This document shows, piece by piece, positions 8,034 to 16,671 of a stretch of DNA of 21,039 bases; the stretch's first letter is position 1, and every line of letters begins with the position of its first letter. Origin of the DNA: JAAYUD01 sp041907665 (GTDB lineage Bacteria; Bacteroidota; Bacteroidia; Bacteroidales; Bacteroidaceae). The notes under the pieces are model-generated. The model searched no databases and was not told the DNA's origin. It saw only the letters and a list, made by a program, of their open reading frames with translations. Where the stretch lies: contig JAYRGW010000051.1 of NCBI GenBank assembly GCA_041907665.1, positions 1 to 21,039 of the forward strand. The letters are read 5' to 3'. A program made the translations under genes and the position numbers.

Positions 8034-8466
8034 TTTTATCTTTTGTTCATACTTTCATCCGTCACCACAAAGTTATTGATTTAATCAAGAAATCATCGGT
8101 CACACTCTAATTATTTTTTTAGTCGGTTGTCTATAAAGTGTTTAACTGTCAACCAAATTCAGTCCACTCCATACCTCTATTCAAAGCTACCATTCCAATA
8201 AGTATATAACATATTAAAAACAAAAATGCCAATATCAAAACATATAGATAATTGACATTGAACAAAAGAACCCTCTTTGATATTCTAGAGCGATCTCTTT
8301 ATTTGGCATAACATTCGGATAAATAATAAATTGATACACCAGGAAGTTTCAAGCAAAGTTATATAAAGCCGTAACATTTTATTCTTAAGCATAGCACGTA
8401 AACAACACTAGCCCCGACTTTTTGAAGATCGAGGCTAGCGTGATTTTTCAATTTAACGAATAAAGA
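8034..8466. other. Non-coding gap between guaA and yaaA
   Basis: No convincing gene is visible in these 433 AT-rich bases. They contain three exact minus-strand -7 boxes (8068-8075 TAACTTTG, 8182-8189 TAGCTTTG, 8354-8361 TAACTTTG), none with a TTTG at the right distance. In such AT-rich DNA some are expected by chance. The guaA terminator hairpin is at 8408-8438. An unannotated small RNA or long yaaA leader could fit, but nothing shows it. Confidence 0.5.
8408..8438 (-). terminator. Terminator hairpin after guaA
   Basis: CTAGCCCCGA (8408-8417) pairs with TCGAGGCTAG (8429-8438) over ten positions with one mismatch, around an 11-base loop. On the minus strand a modest T-rich stretch (TGTTGTTTA) follows; on the plus strand GATTTTTC follows. 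It lies 28 bases past the guaA stop codon. Confidence 0.65.
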
Positions 8467-9993
8467 TTATTCCCACTCTATTGTTGCGGGGGGCTTACTC
8501 GATATATCATAAGTAACACGATTCACACCCTTTACCTTATTAATGATATCATTCGATACTTTACCTAGAAATTCGTATGGTAAATGAGCCCAATCTGCAG
8601 TCATTGCATCAACACTAGTCACGGCACGAAGAGCCACAGCTCTTTCGTAAGTCCTTTCATCGCCCATAACGCCAACACTCTGAACAGGCAACAAGATCAC
8701 ACCAGCCTGCCAAACTTTGTCATACAAGCCATAATCGTGCAATCCTTGAATAAATATCTCGTCAGCTTCTTGCAAAATAGCGACCTTCTCGCGTGTAATA
8801 TCACCTAAGATGCGCACTGCCAATCCAGGTCCAGGAAAAGGATGTCTGTTTATAAGATTCTCGGGCATATTCAATGCGCGGCCAACCCGACGTACTTCAT
8901 CCTTAAACAGCCACTTGAGAGGTTCACATATTTTGAGATTCATTTTCTCGGGCAAACCACCTACATTGTGATGGCTCTTTATAGTCATACCTGTAATTGA
9001 AAGCGATTCGATACGGTCGGGATAAATAGTTCCTTGAGCCAGCCATTTGACATCCTTCAATTTTTGAGCCTCATCGTCAAACACATCAATAAATCCTTTA
9101 CCGATAATCTTACGTTTCTTTTCCGGATCGGAAACTCCTTCCAATTCCGAAAAGAATTTCTCACTGGCATCTACACCAATAACGTTCAATCCCAGCGTAG
9201 AATAGGCTTCCATTACCTTATTGAATTCGTTCTTGCGTAACAAGCCATGATCAACAAAGATACAAGTAAGATTTTTGCCGATAGCCCGATGGAGCAATGT
9301 AGCACAGACCGAAGAATCGACACCTCCACTCAGTCCTAACACGACTTTATCATCCCCAAGCATAGTTTTAAGCTCGGAAATGGTCGTATCAATAAATGAC
9401 TCCGACGTCCACGACTGAGAACAGCCACAAGCATCGACTACAAAATTCTTTAATATACGGGTACCGTCTATCGTATGGAACACTTCGGGATGAAACTGAA
9501 CTCCCCACAATTGATGATCTTTCTGCCTGTAAGCAGCGATAGCGACCTTCTCGGTTGAAGCAATCACTTCAAAATCGTCGGGAATTGCCGTAATGGTATC
9601 GCCATGGCTCATCCAAACTTGAGAATTGGAACCTACACCATTAAATAAAATATCATCAGAATTGAAACTACCCAAATTGGCACGTCCATATTCGCGAGTT
9701 CCGGCAGGTTCAACCTTTCCACCACTCACATACGAAATATATTGAGCACCATAACAAATACCCAGTACCGGATACTTATCACGTATAGCTTGCAAATTTT
9801 TTACTTTAAAGGCATCCTTATCATATACAGAGAAAGGACTGCCGGAAAGTATCACACCTTTAATTCCCGATTCATTCTCAGGAAATTTATTGTATGGTAC
9901 GATCTCACAATACACATTGAGTTCCCTGATTCTACGACCAATCAGCTGAGTGGTCTGAGAGCCGAAATCGAGGATTATAATCTTTTCACTCAT
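8467..9993 (-). CDS. guaA: GMP synthase (glutamine-hydrolysing)
   Basis: The 508-residue protein is a complete two-domain enzyme that aminates XMP to GMP with ATP and glutamine in the cytoplasm. The N-terminal class-I glutamine amidotransferase domain has Cys80 (LGICYGAQ) with His168 and Glu170 (FHPE). The ATP pyrophosphatase domain has the P-loop LSGGVDSS (221-228). The C-terminal dimerisation domain ends in the family tail KPPATIEWE. The gene stands alone: its own consensus promoter at 10069-10100 and its own terminator at 8408-8438 bracket it. The leader of about 70 bases contains a weak 5-bp hairpin (GCTGC/GCAGC) and no purine riboswitch that I can recognise. It is divergent from gapA. 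Confidence 0.98.
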   Translation of the reverse strand: MSEKIIILDFGSQTTQLIGRRIRELNVYCEIVPYNKFPENESGIKGVILSGSPFSVYDKDAFKVKNLQAIRDKYPVLGICYGAQYISYVSGGKVEPAGTREYGRANLGSFNSDDILFNGVGSNSQVWMSHGDTITAIPDDFEVIASTEKVAIAAYRQKDHQLWGVQFHPEVFHTIDGTRILKNFVVDACGCSQSWTSESFIDTTISELKTMLGDDKVVLGLSGGVDSSVCATLLHRAIGKNLTCIFVDHGLLRKNEFNKVMEAYSTLGLNVIGVDASEKFFSELEGVSDPEKKRKIIGKGFIDVFDDEAQKLKDVKWLAQGTIYPDRIESLSITGMTIKSHHNVGGLPEKMNLKICEPLKWLFKDEVRRVGRALNMPENLINRHPFPGPGLAVRILGDITREKVAILQEADEIFIQGLHDYGLYDKVWQAGVILLPVQSVGVMGDERTYERAVALRAVTSVDAMTADWAHLPYEFLGKVSNDIINKVKGVNRVTYDISSKPPATIEWE

Positions 9994-10068
9994 AAAATTT
10001 TAAAGGATTATGAAGAATAAAATTGCTGCACTAATCCGCAGCTTTAAATTCTTTGTTATTTTGAATTG

Positions 10069-10100
10069 CAAAGATAATGTAAGTTGTGTGTAAAATCAAA
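10069..10100 (-). promoter_or_regulatory. Promoter of guaA
   Basis: On the minus strand there is a TTTG -33 (10097-10100), a 20-base spacer, and a -7 TATCTTTG (10069-10076), an exact match to the Bacteroidetes consensus. The transcript would start near 10062. Confidence 0.8.
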
Positions 10101-10134
10101 GAAAAGTCTATTTTTTTATAATTAACAAAGAAAA

Positions 10135-10168
10135 TGTGCACACATATAAGAATTATTTTGTAATTTTG
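10135..10168 (+). promoter_or_regulatory. Promoter of gapA (good -7, weak -33)
   Basis: TAATTTTG at 10161-10168 matches the -7 exactly. Upstream only TGTG (10135-10138, 22-base spacer) can serve as a -33. The leader would be about 57 bases. Confidence 0.5.
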
Positions 10169-10230
10169 CGCTGCTTTTTAAAGGAAGATATATTGAATTT
10201 TATTATAGAACTCTTAAACGTTTAAACAAA

Positions 10231-11241
10231 ATGATTAAAGTAGGTATTAATGGATTCGGACGTATCGGACGTTTCGTATTCCGCGCTGCTCAAAAAAGAA
10301 ACGATATTCAGATCGTTGGTATTAATGACCTCTGTCCGGTAGATTATTTAGCATACATGCTGAAATATGATACAATGCACGGACAATTCGACGGCACAAT
10401 CGAAGCTGACGTAGAAAAAAGTCAATTAATCGTAAACGGTAAAGCCATCCGCGTAACAGCAGAAAGAAACCCAGCAGACTTGAAATGGGATGCTATCGGT
10501 GCTGAATACGTTGTTGAATCTACAGGTTTGTTCTTGACGAAAGAGAAAGCTCAAGCTCATATCCAAGCTGGTGCAAAATATGTTGTAATGTCGGCTCCTT
10601 CTAAAGACGACACCCCAATGTTCGTTTGCGGTGTTAACGAGAAGGCTTATGTAAAGGGTACACAGTTCGTATCTAATGCATCTTGCACAACAAACTGCTT
10701 GGCTCCTATCGCTAAAGTATTGAACGACAGTTTCGGTATCGTTAACGGTTTGATGACTACAGTTCACTCTACAACAGCTACACAGAAAACAGTTGACGGT
10801 CCTTCTATGAAAGACTGGCGTGGTGGTCGTGCAGCTTCTGGCAATATCATCCCTTCCTCTACAGGTGCTGCTAAAGCTGTAGGTAAAGTTATCCCTTCTT
10901 TGAATGGTAAACTTACCGGTATTTCAATGCGTGTTCCGACTTTGGATGTTTCTGTTGTTGACTTAACAGTAAACTTGGCTAAACCGGCTACTAAAGAAGA
11001 TATCTGCAAAGTTATGAAAGCTGCTGCTGAAGGTGAATTAAAAGGTATCCTAGGTTACACAGAAGATGCTGTTGTATCTGCTGACTTCTTGGGTTGCACA
11101 TTGACTTCTATCTTCGATGCAAACGCAGGTGTATACTTGACAGATACTTTCGTAAAAGTTATCTCTTGGTATGACAATGAAATCGGTTATTCTAACAAAG
11201 TATTGGATCTGATTGCTCACATGTCTACAGTAAACGATTAA
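10231..11241 (+). CDS. gapA: Glyceraldehyde-3-phosphate dehydrogenase, type I
   Basis: The 336-residue protein has the Rossmann start INGFGRIGR (6-14) and an acidic residue at position 33 (INDL), which favours NAD. The catalytic cysteine is Cys152 in SNASCTTNCLAP, and His179 is in TTVHS. The protein ends normally. It carries out the NAD- and phosphate-dependent oxidation of glyceraldehyde-3-phosphate in glycolysis. Codon use is biased toward a few codons (for example GCT, GGT, AAA), as in highly expressed genes, and differs visibly from the neighbours. The gene is transcribed alone, with a promoter upstream and a strong terminator 30 bases after its stop codon. Confidence 0.98.
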   Translation: MIKVGINGFGRIGRFVFRAAQKRNDIQIVGINDLCPVDYLAYMLKYDTMHGQFDGTIEADVEKSQLIVNGKAIRVTAERNPADLKWDAIGAEYVVESTGLFLTKEKAQAHIQAGAKYVVMSAPSKDDTPMFVCGVNEKAYVKGTQFVSNASCTTNCLAPIAKVLNDSFGIVNGLMTTVHSTTATQKTVDGPSMKDWRGGRAASGNIIPSSTGAAKAVGKVIPSLNGKLTGISMRVPTLDVSVVDLTVNLAKPATKEDICKVMKAAAEGELKGILGYTEDAVVSADFLGCTLTSIFDANAGVYLTDTFVKVISWYDNEIGYSNKVLDLIAHMSTVND

Positions 11242-11271
11242 TCGTTAAATACGATAGAATACAACAAAAGA

Positions 11272-11308
11272 AAAACTGCTTCCGAATATCGGAGGCAGTT
11301 TTTTTTGT
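11272..11308 (+). terminator. Rho-independent terminator of gapA
   Basis: A 14-bp stem (11272-11285 with 11289-11302, one G-U pair) has a three-base loop and runs straight into a T tract ending at 11306, then GT. It is a classic strong terminator. Confidence 0.95.
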
Positions 11309-11366
11309 ATTTCGTGATTCTTTGTTAAAATGAGACGTTTACACGAATTATTATAAGCATTTTTAG

Positions 11367-11374
11367 TACTTTTG
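11367..11374 (+). promoter_or_regulatory. Candidate -7 box for the dcp-led operon
   Basis: TACTTTTG is an exact TAnnTTTG match, 38 bases before the start codon. No TTTG is found 19-21 bases upstream, so only half of the promoter is supported. Some promoter is needed here because the gapA terminator lies just before it. Confidence 0.4.
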
Positions 11375-11412
11375 TGCTTTATAGATTCGATGTAGATAAT
11401 AGTAAATAAAGA

Positions 11413-13485
11413 ATGATGAAAAACGATTCTCTGATTATAAAAAATCCCCTAACGGAACCTTTTCAAACGCCATACGCGACGGTGCCTTTTCACCTTATCA
11501 AAACGGAAGATTTCGAACCTGCCATTAAAGAAAGTATCACCCAGCACAATGCACAAATTGCTTCTATCATTGAGAATAAAGACAAACCTACTTTCGAGAA
11601 CACGATTGAAGCATTGGAAAAAAGCGGGGAGTTGCTGGACAGAATCACATCTATCTTTGGCAATTTACTCAACACAAATGCCGACGAAGCATTACAAACT
11701 CTAGCTTCTTCTATTATTCCATTACTAAGCGAACATAACAATAACATAGGACTCAACCAGCAGCTTTTCGAAAGAATAAAAACGGTATATGCCAAAAGAG
11801 ATGAACTAGCTCTAGACAAAGAACAATCCAAACTGCTGGAAGATACCTATACTGGATTTGTTCGTAGAGGAGCCAATTTAGAAGGAAAAGATAAAGACGA
11901 TTATCGCAGGCTAAGCAACGAGTTGAGCCAACTGGAACTTCAGTTCGAACAGAATTGTTTAAAAAACAATAATGAGTTCCAAGTATCCATCGAAGATAAA
12001 GCAGAATTAGCAGGACTCCCTGAAAATATACTTGAGGCAGCCTTAGAGACTGCTAATGAAAAAGGTCAAAAGGGCTACGTATTTACCTTGAAAGCTCCCA
12101 GTTATATTGCTTTCATGCGATATGCAGACAACCGTGAACTACGGCGCCAGTTATACATGGCCTACAACACACAAGGCATAAAAGACAATGGAAGCAGTAA
12201 TATAGAGATCGTAAAAGAAATCGTAAACCATCGGATGCAAATAGCACAATTATTGGGTTATAAAGACTTTGCTTCGTATGTCCTTAAAAAACGAATGGCT
12301 GAAGATGAGGTTCATGTATACAGCCTACTCAATCAGCTGCTTAATGCATATATGCCAACTGCGCACAAGGAAATAAAAGAATTAACTGAATTTGCGAAAG
12401 AATACCAAGGTAATCCTGATTTCATTTTAATGCCTTGGGACATGAGTTATTATTCGAACAAGTTGAAAGAAAAGAAGTTTCATATCGACGCTGAATTACT
12501 TCGCCCCTATTTCGAACTTGAGAAAGTAAAAACAGGAATATTCGGACTTGCCAACAAACTGTATGGAATAAGATTTGAGCGAAACACAAAGATTCCCGTC
12601 TATCAAAAAGACGTTGAAGTCTACGAGGTATTCGACGCAGACGATAGTTTTTTAGGGATACTTTACTTGGACTTCTTTCCACGAGAAGGCAAACAGTCCG
12701 GAGCCTGGACCTCTTCTTTCACCGAGCAATGGATAGACCGCAAGACCGGCGAAGACCACAGGCCACAAATATTAATCTCAACCAATTTTAATAAACCGAC
12801 AGCAACAAAACCGGCCTTACTTACATTCGAAGAGATGAGAACCTTTCTCCACGAGTTCGGGCATAGTTTGCATGGAATATTGTCGAAAGTAACTTATCAA
12901 AGTCAAAGTGGCACCAATGTGTATTGGGATTTTGTTGAGCTTCCTTCTCAATTTATGGAAAATTATGCCATCGAGAAAGATTTTCTACATACCTTTGCGA
13001 GACATTATGAAACAGGAGAGGCTATTCCCGACGAATACGTTGAGCATATTATCGAGGCCGATAATTTCAATGTTGCGTATGCCTGCCTCAGACAGGTCGG
13101 TTTTGGACTTATAGATATGGCATGGTATACTCGCAAGACCATGTTCGAAGAGGATGTTATTGGTTTTGAAAAAAGAGCTGAAAAAGAAGTATTGCTGATC
13201 CCTGATGCTGAAAACACATGTATGAGTACACAGTTCTCTCATATATTTTGTGGTGGATATGCAGCAGGATACTATAGCTACAAATGGGCTGAAGTAATAG
13301 AGACAGATGCATTTTCGTTGTTCAAGCAGAAAGGGATATTCGACCCGGCCATTGCACATTCTTTCCGAGAAAACATTCTATCGAAAGGCGGTACGGAAGA
13401 GCCGATGTTGCTTTATAAACGATTTCGCGGTCAAGAGCCCAGTATCGATGCGCTGTTAATAAAAGACGGTATTATAAATAAATGA
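11413..13485 (+). CDS. dcp: M3-family peptidase, peptidyl-dipeptidase Dcp type
   Basis: The 690-residue protein is a full-length member of the thimet-oligopeptidase (M3) family. The zinc site is His480-Glu481-Phe-Gly-His484 in FLHEFGHSLHG, with Glu509 in DFVELPSQFMENYA as the third ligand. The N-terminal helical region starts with the usual NPL...PYxxxPF motif. No signal peptide is present, so it is cytoplasmic. Such enzymes release C-terminal dipeptides from short peptides and help recycle peptide breakdown products. The Dcp assignment over oligopeptidase A rests on overall length and the N-terminal motif and is not certain. It is the first gene of a six-gene run, with the next start codon 7 bases after its stop. 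Confidence 0.93.
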   Translation: MMKNDSLIIKNPLTEPFQTPYATVPFHLIKTEDFEPAIKESITQHNAQIASIIENKDKPTFENTIEALEKSGELLDRITSIFGNLLNTNADEALQTLASSIIPLLSEHNNNIGLNQQLFERIKTVYAKRDELALDKEQSKLLEDTYTGFVRRGANLEGKDKDDYRRLSNELSQLELQFEQNCLKNNNEFQVSIEDKAELAGLPENILEAALETANEKGQKGYVFTLKAPSYIAFMRYADNRELRRQLYMAYNTQGIKDNGSSNIEIVKEIVNHRMQIAQLLGYKDFASYVLKKRMAEDEVHVYSLLNQLLNAYMPTAHKEIKELTEFAKEYQGNPDFILMPWDMSYYSNKLKEKKFHIDAELLRPYFELEKVKTGIFGLANKLYGIRFERNTKIPVYQKDVEVYEVFDADDSFLGILYLDFFPREGKQSGAWTSSFTEQWIDRKTGEDHRPQILISTNFNKPTATKPALLTFEEMRTFLHEFGHSLHGILSKVTYQSQSGTNVYWDFVELPSQFMENYAIEKDFLHTFARHYETGEAIPDEYVEHIIEADNFNVAYACLRQVGFGLIDMAWYTRKTMFEEDVIGFEKRAEKEVLLIPDAENTCMSTQFSHIFCGGYAAGYYSYKWAEVIETDAFSLFKQKGIFDPAIAHSFRENILSKGGTEEPMLLYKRFRGQEPSIDALLIKDGIINK

Positions 13486-13492
13486 ACAAAGG

Positions 13493-13996
13493 ATGAAAAA
13501 AAACATTATATTTGCACTGCTTTGTATGCTACCACTACTAATAGGATGTAGTAGCAGCGACGATGTATCAGACATCTTTGTCGGAAAGACATGGCGTTTC
13601 AACTACATCGCTAAAGGAGGTAAAAATACGACTTGGTACAATTTCGCTGATGTAACACAAGATAACATACAGCAATACACCAATCGCACAAAAACATTTA
13701 CCGTCTCTTTCTCTGGGCTCCAGTCAGGCGACCTTATCAGCGGCACATTCAGTGGGTCGGGTTCTCTATCCGCCGGAGGAAAATGGTCGGCTAATGGACA
13801 TAGCGGAACTTTTACTACATCCGAAGTTTGGGGAGATCCGAACGACACAAATGATATGGTGGCACAAAAGATAGTATATGGACTGACAAATGCCAAATCA
13901 TATGCAGGAGATACCAATGGTAACTTGTTTATTTACTTCGATTATGAAGGGACGACACTACTAATGGCATTTAGTCAATATACTAGTAACAATTAA
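13493..13996 (+). CDS. Surface-type lipoprotein of unknown function
   Basis: The 167-residue protein has a lipoprotein signal with lipobox LIGC, lipidated Cys19, followed directly by SSSDDVSD. Ser followed by several acidic residues is the surface-export signal described for Bacteroidetes lipoproteins, so outward display on the outer membrane is likely (inference). The mature part is rich in Gly, Ser, Thr and aromatic residues with alternating beta-strand-like segments (for example GKTWRFNYIAKGG and SGTFSGSGSLSAGGKW). This suggests a small beta-barrel or sandwich. I recognise no enzyme motif. It sits between dcp and the dCMP deaminase gene with gaps of 7 and 5 bases, so it is co-transcribed with cytoplasmic enzymes, which is an odd placement. 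Confidence 0.85.
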   Translation: MKKNIIFALLCMLPLLIGCSSSDDVSDIFVGKTWRFNYIAKGGKNTTWYNFADVTQDNIQQYTNRTKTFTVSFSGLQSGDLISGTFSGSGSLSAGGKWSANGHSGTFTTSEVWGDPNDTNDMVAQKIVYGLTNAKSYAGDTNGNLFIYFDYEGTTLLMAFSQYTSNN

Positions 13997-14001
13997 GAGA
14001 C

Positions 14002-14451
14002 ATGGACGAAGAGAGTATCAAACAAAAGAATCTTGACAAACGCTACATTCGTATGGCGCGCATATGGGCAGAGAATTCATACTGCAGGCGTAGACAAGTG
14101 GGAGCGTTGATTGTTAAAGATAAAATGATTATTTCAGATGGATACAACGGAACCCCATCGGGTTTTGAAAACGTGTGCGAAGACGAAAACAATGTAACGA
14201 AGCCTTATGTGCTCCACGCCGAAGCCAATGCCATCACCAAAATAGCTCGTTCGAGCAATAGTAGCGACGGTGCAACGCTTTATGTGACAGCCGCTCCGTG
14301 CATCGAATGCGCAAAGCTCATCATCCAAGCGGGCATTAAAAGAGTTGTCTATTCTTCTCACTATCGTCTTGAAGAAGGCATCGAATTACTCAAACGCGCC
14401 GAAATAGAGGTGTTGTTCATCCCGATTGAAGAAAACAACAACGCAGAATAA
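14002..14451 (+). CDS. Deoxycytidylate (dCMP) deaminase
   Basis: The 149-residue protein has the complete zinc-dependent cytidine-deaminase motif: His72-Ala-Glu74 (LHAEANAI) and Pro99-Cys100-x-x-Cys103 (APCIECAK). The segment NGTPSGFENVCE (49-60) marks the dCMP deaminase branch (ComEB type). The enzyme converts dCMP to dUMP, the substrate of thymidylate synthase. The gene starts five bases after the lipoprotein stop codon and is followed by the S41 protease gene after 38 bases. Three genes downstream in transcript terms lies 5-formyl-THF cyclo-ligase, which also serves one-carbon/thymidylate metabolism. Confidence 0.95.
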   Translation: MDEESIKQKNLDKRYIRMARIWAENSYCRRRQVGALIVKDKMIISDGYNGTPSGFENVCEDENNVTKPYVLHAEANAITKIARSSNSSDGATLYVTAAPCIECAKLIIQAGIKRVVYSSHYRLEEGIELLKRAEIEVLFIPIEENNNAE

Positions 14452-14489
14452 TATATATCATTACAAATATAAGGAAGGAATAAATTATT

Positions 14490-16211
14490 ATGGAACCGAA
14501 AAACAACAATACCCGCTTTACACCACTCATTATTGCCGTAAGTATTATATTGGGTATCCTTATCGGTACGTTCTACGCCAACCATTTTTCCAATAACAGA
14601 CTAGGCATTATCAATAGTTCATCCAACAAATTGAACAGTCTACTCCGTATTATTGACGATCAATATGTAGATACTGTGAATATGAATGATCTGATAGAGC
14701 AGGCTTTACCACAGATTCTGGCAGAACTCGATCCGCACTCTATCTATATTCCCGCCAAAGATGCAGCTGACATGAGTTCGGACTTGGAAGGAAGCTTCAG
14801 CGGAATTGGCGTACAGTTCACAATAGAAAATGATACGATTCACGTAAACAATATTATCCCCGGCGGACCGGCAGAAAAAGCAGGAGTCATAGCAGGAGAC
14901 CGCATCGTAATGGCTAACGATACACTTATTGTTGGCCCGAAACTAACAAACGAAATGGCCCAACATACGCTTAAAGGTCCGAAAGGTTCAAAGGTTAAGA
15001 TTAAAGTGAAACGTAATGGAGAAAAGAAACTTCTACCTTTCACCATTACGAGAGGAGATATTCCTCAAAACACAGTCGATGCTGCCTATATGCTGGATAA
15101 TAATTATGGATATGTTGAAATAAGCAAATTTGCCCGCACCACTCATGCCGAGCTACTCAATGCTTTGGCCCAACTCGGTCACAAAGGCATGAAAGGTCTG
15201 GTTATTGATCTTAGAGGTAACTTGGGTGGATATATGGAGACAGCTATTCAAATGGCCAATGAATTTCTTCCAAACGGTAAATTAATTGTCTTTGCCAAAG
15301 GACGTAAATACCCCCGTACAGAAGAATTTGCCAATGGAAGCGGTAGTTGTCAAAAGCTTCCTCTTATAGTACTCATAGACGAAGGTTCGGCTTCTTCAAG
15401 CGAAATCTTCTCAGGAGCTATTCAAGATAACGACCGTGGTATGATAGTCGGACGACGCTCTTTTGGTAAAGGATTGGTACAGCAGCCTATCAGTTTCAGC
15501 GACGGCTCGATGATTCGGCTCACAATAGCACGCTATTATACCCCTTCGGGACGCTGCATACAACGTCCTTATACTAGAGGCAACGACGAAAAATATGAAA
15601 TGGATTTACTTACCCGTTATCAACACGGTGAGTTCTTCTCGCGCGACAGTATCAAATTAAACAAGTCACAGCGCTACCATACAGGGTTAGGACGTATTGT
15701 ATATGGTGGTGGAGGTATCATGCCCGACGTCTTTGTTCCAGAAGATACGACTGGTGCCACATCTTATTTGACGGAAGCGATCAACCGCGGTTTGATTTTG
15801 CAATATACATTCCAGTATACAGATAACAACCGCGTCAAACTAGCCAAATACAAGACATCTGAAGCTTTAGCAAACTACTTGCATGGCGAAAGATTGGTAG
15901 AACAGTTCGTGCGCTTTGCTGACAAGAAAGGAATCAAACGCCGCAATATATTGATAATGAAATCGCACAAGCTACTGGAGAAGAATATCAATGCCAGTAT
16001 TATATATAATATGTTGGGCAAGGAAGCCTACCTCAGGTATATCAACAAGACTGATGTCACAGTACAAAAGGCATTACAGCTGCTGCGCCGAGGAGAAGCT
16101 TTCCCTAAAGCTCCCTCTAAAAAGCTTACCAATAACTATGGAAGAAGAAAAGCAACAACTGCGCAAGCATATTGCGTTCCAAAAAAGAGAATACAATCCA
16201 TCAACGCTTGA
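14490..16211 (+). CDS. ctpA: S41 C-terminal processing protease with PDZ domain
   Basis: The 573-residue protein has an N-terminal membrane anchor (about 12-29), then a PDZ domain (about 100-190, with GSFSGIGVQF and GGPAEKAGVIAGDRI). The S41 protease domain follows, with catalytic Ser302 in DEGSASSSEIF and Lys327 in RRSFGKGLVQ, 25 residues apart as in Tsp. The enzyme would cut C-terminal regions of envelope proteins in the periplasm. The C-terminal part (about 430-573) is a family-typical extension. The last ~25 codons overlap the start of the next gene in another frame (16138-16211). The final residues (basic, no clear fold) may be a late extension after loss of an earlier stop codon. Confidence 0.95.
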   Translation: MEPKNNNTRFTPLIIAVSIILGILIGTFYANHFSNNRLGIINSSSNKLNSLLRIIDDQYVDTVNMNDLIEQALPQILAELDPHSIYIPAKDAADMSSDLEGSFSGIGVQFTIENDTIHVNNIIPGGPAEKAGVIAGDRIVMANDTLIVGPKLTNEMAQHTLKGPKGSKVKIKVKRNGEKKLLPFTITRGDIPQNTVDAAYMLDNNYGYVEISKFARTTHAELLNALAQLGHKGMKGLVIDLRGNLGGYMETAIQMANEFLPNGKLIVFAKGRKYPRTEEFANGSGSCQKLPLIVLIDEGSASSSEIFSGAIQDNDRGMIVGRRSFGKGLVQQPISFSDGSMIRLTIARYYTPSGRCIQRPYTRGNDEKYEMDLLTRYQHGEFFSRDSIKLNKSQRYHTGLGRIVYGGGGIMPDVFVPEDTTGATSYLTEAINRGLILQYTFQYTDNNRVKLAKYKTSEALANYLHGERLVEQFVRFADKKGIKRRNILIMKSHKLLEKNINASIIYNMLGKEAYLRYINKTDVTVQKALQLLRRGEAFPKAPSKKLTNNYGRRKATTAQAYCVPKKRIQSINA

Positions 16212-16671
16212 AGAACTGTCGAAAGCTATCTTAAAGAAACTAGAAGCAGAACCATTATTTGAGAAGGCTCATACCGTATTAATGTACTATTCGTTAAAAG
16301 ACGAAGTACAAACACACGACTTTATAGAGAAATGGAGCAGCCAAAAGACCATACTACTACCTGTTGTAGTCAAAGACGATCTTGAGCTCAGGCTCTATAT
16401 AGACAAAGAGCATCTTGCCGAAGGCGCTTTTCACATAAATGAACCCATAGGCGAAACTTATACGGGCTACGACACTATCGATTTGGCGATAGTGCCGGGA
16501 GTTGCTTTCGACAAAAATGGCAATCGTTTGGGACGAGGCAAAGGGTATTATGACCGCTTGTTGCCACATATAAGGGCAACAAAAATAGGTATCTGCTTTC
16601 CTTTTCAATTACTGAAAAAGATTCCCACAGAACCTTTCGATAAAAAAATGGACAAAATAATAACTTTATGA
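16138..16671 (+). CDS. 5-formyltetrahydrofolate cyclo-ligase
   Basis: The 177-residue protein belongs to the 5-FCL (MTHFS) family, which uses ATP to convert 5-formyl-THF to 5,10-methenyl-THF. The signature LGRGKGYYDRLL (131-142) is intact, preceded by DLAIVPGVAFDKNGNR (115-130). The N-terminal basic region (KQQLRKHIAFQKR) matches the family start. The frame is open further upstream to 15991, but those codons lie within ctpA and do not resemble the family. The start at 16138 (MEEEKQQ) is therefore chosen, giving a 74-base overlap with ctpA. It overlaps the next gene by ATGA, a sign of translational coupling. Confidence 0.92.
   Translation: MEEEKQQLRKHIAFQKREYNPSTLEELSKAILKKLEAEPLFEKAHTVLMYYSLKDEVQTHDFIEKWSSQKTILLPVVVKDDLELRLYIDKEHLAEGAFHINEPIGETYTGYDTIDLAIVPGVAFDKNGNRLGRGKGYYDRLLPHIRATKIGICFPFQLLKKIPTEPFDKKMDKIITL

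Noticed and set aside
9994..10068. Purine riboswitch in the guaA leader
   Set aside because: The roughly 70-base leader has only a weak 5-bp hairpin and none of the conserved three-way junction features.
10426..11009. Minus-strand frames opposite gapA
   Set aside because: They are shadows of the strongly biased gapA codons.
15991..16137. Upstream extension of the 5-formyl-THF cyclo-ligase frame to 15991
   Set aside because: The extra 49 codons lie wholly inside ctpA, are rich in Cys/Ser/Arg and do not resemble the family; the family start fits 16138.
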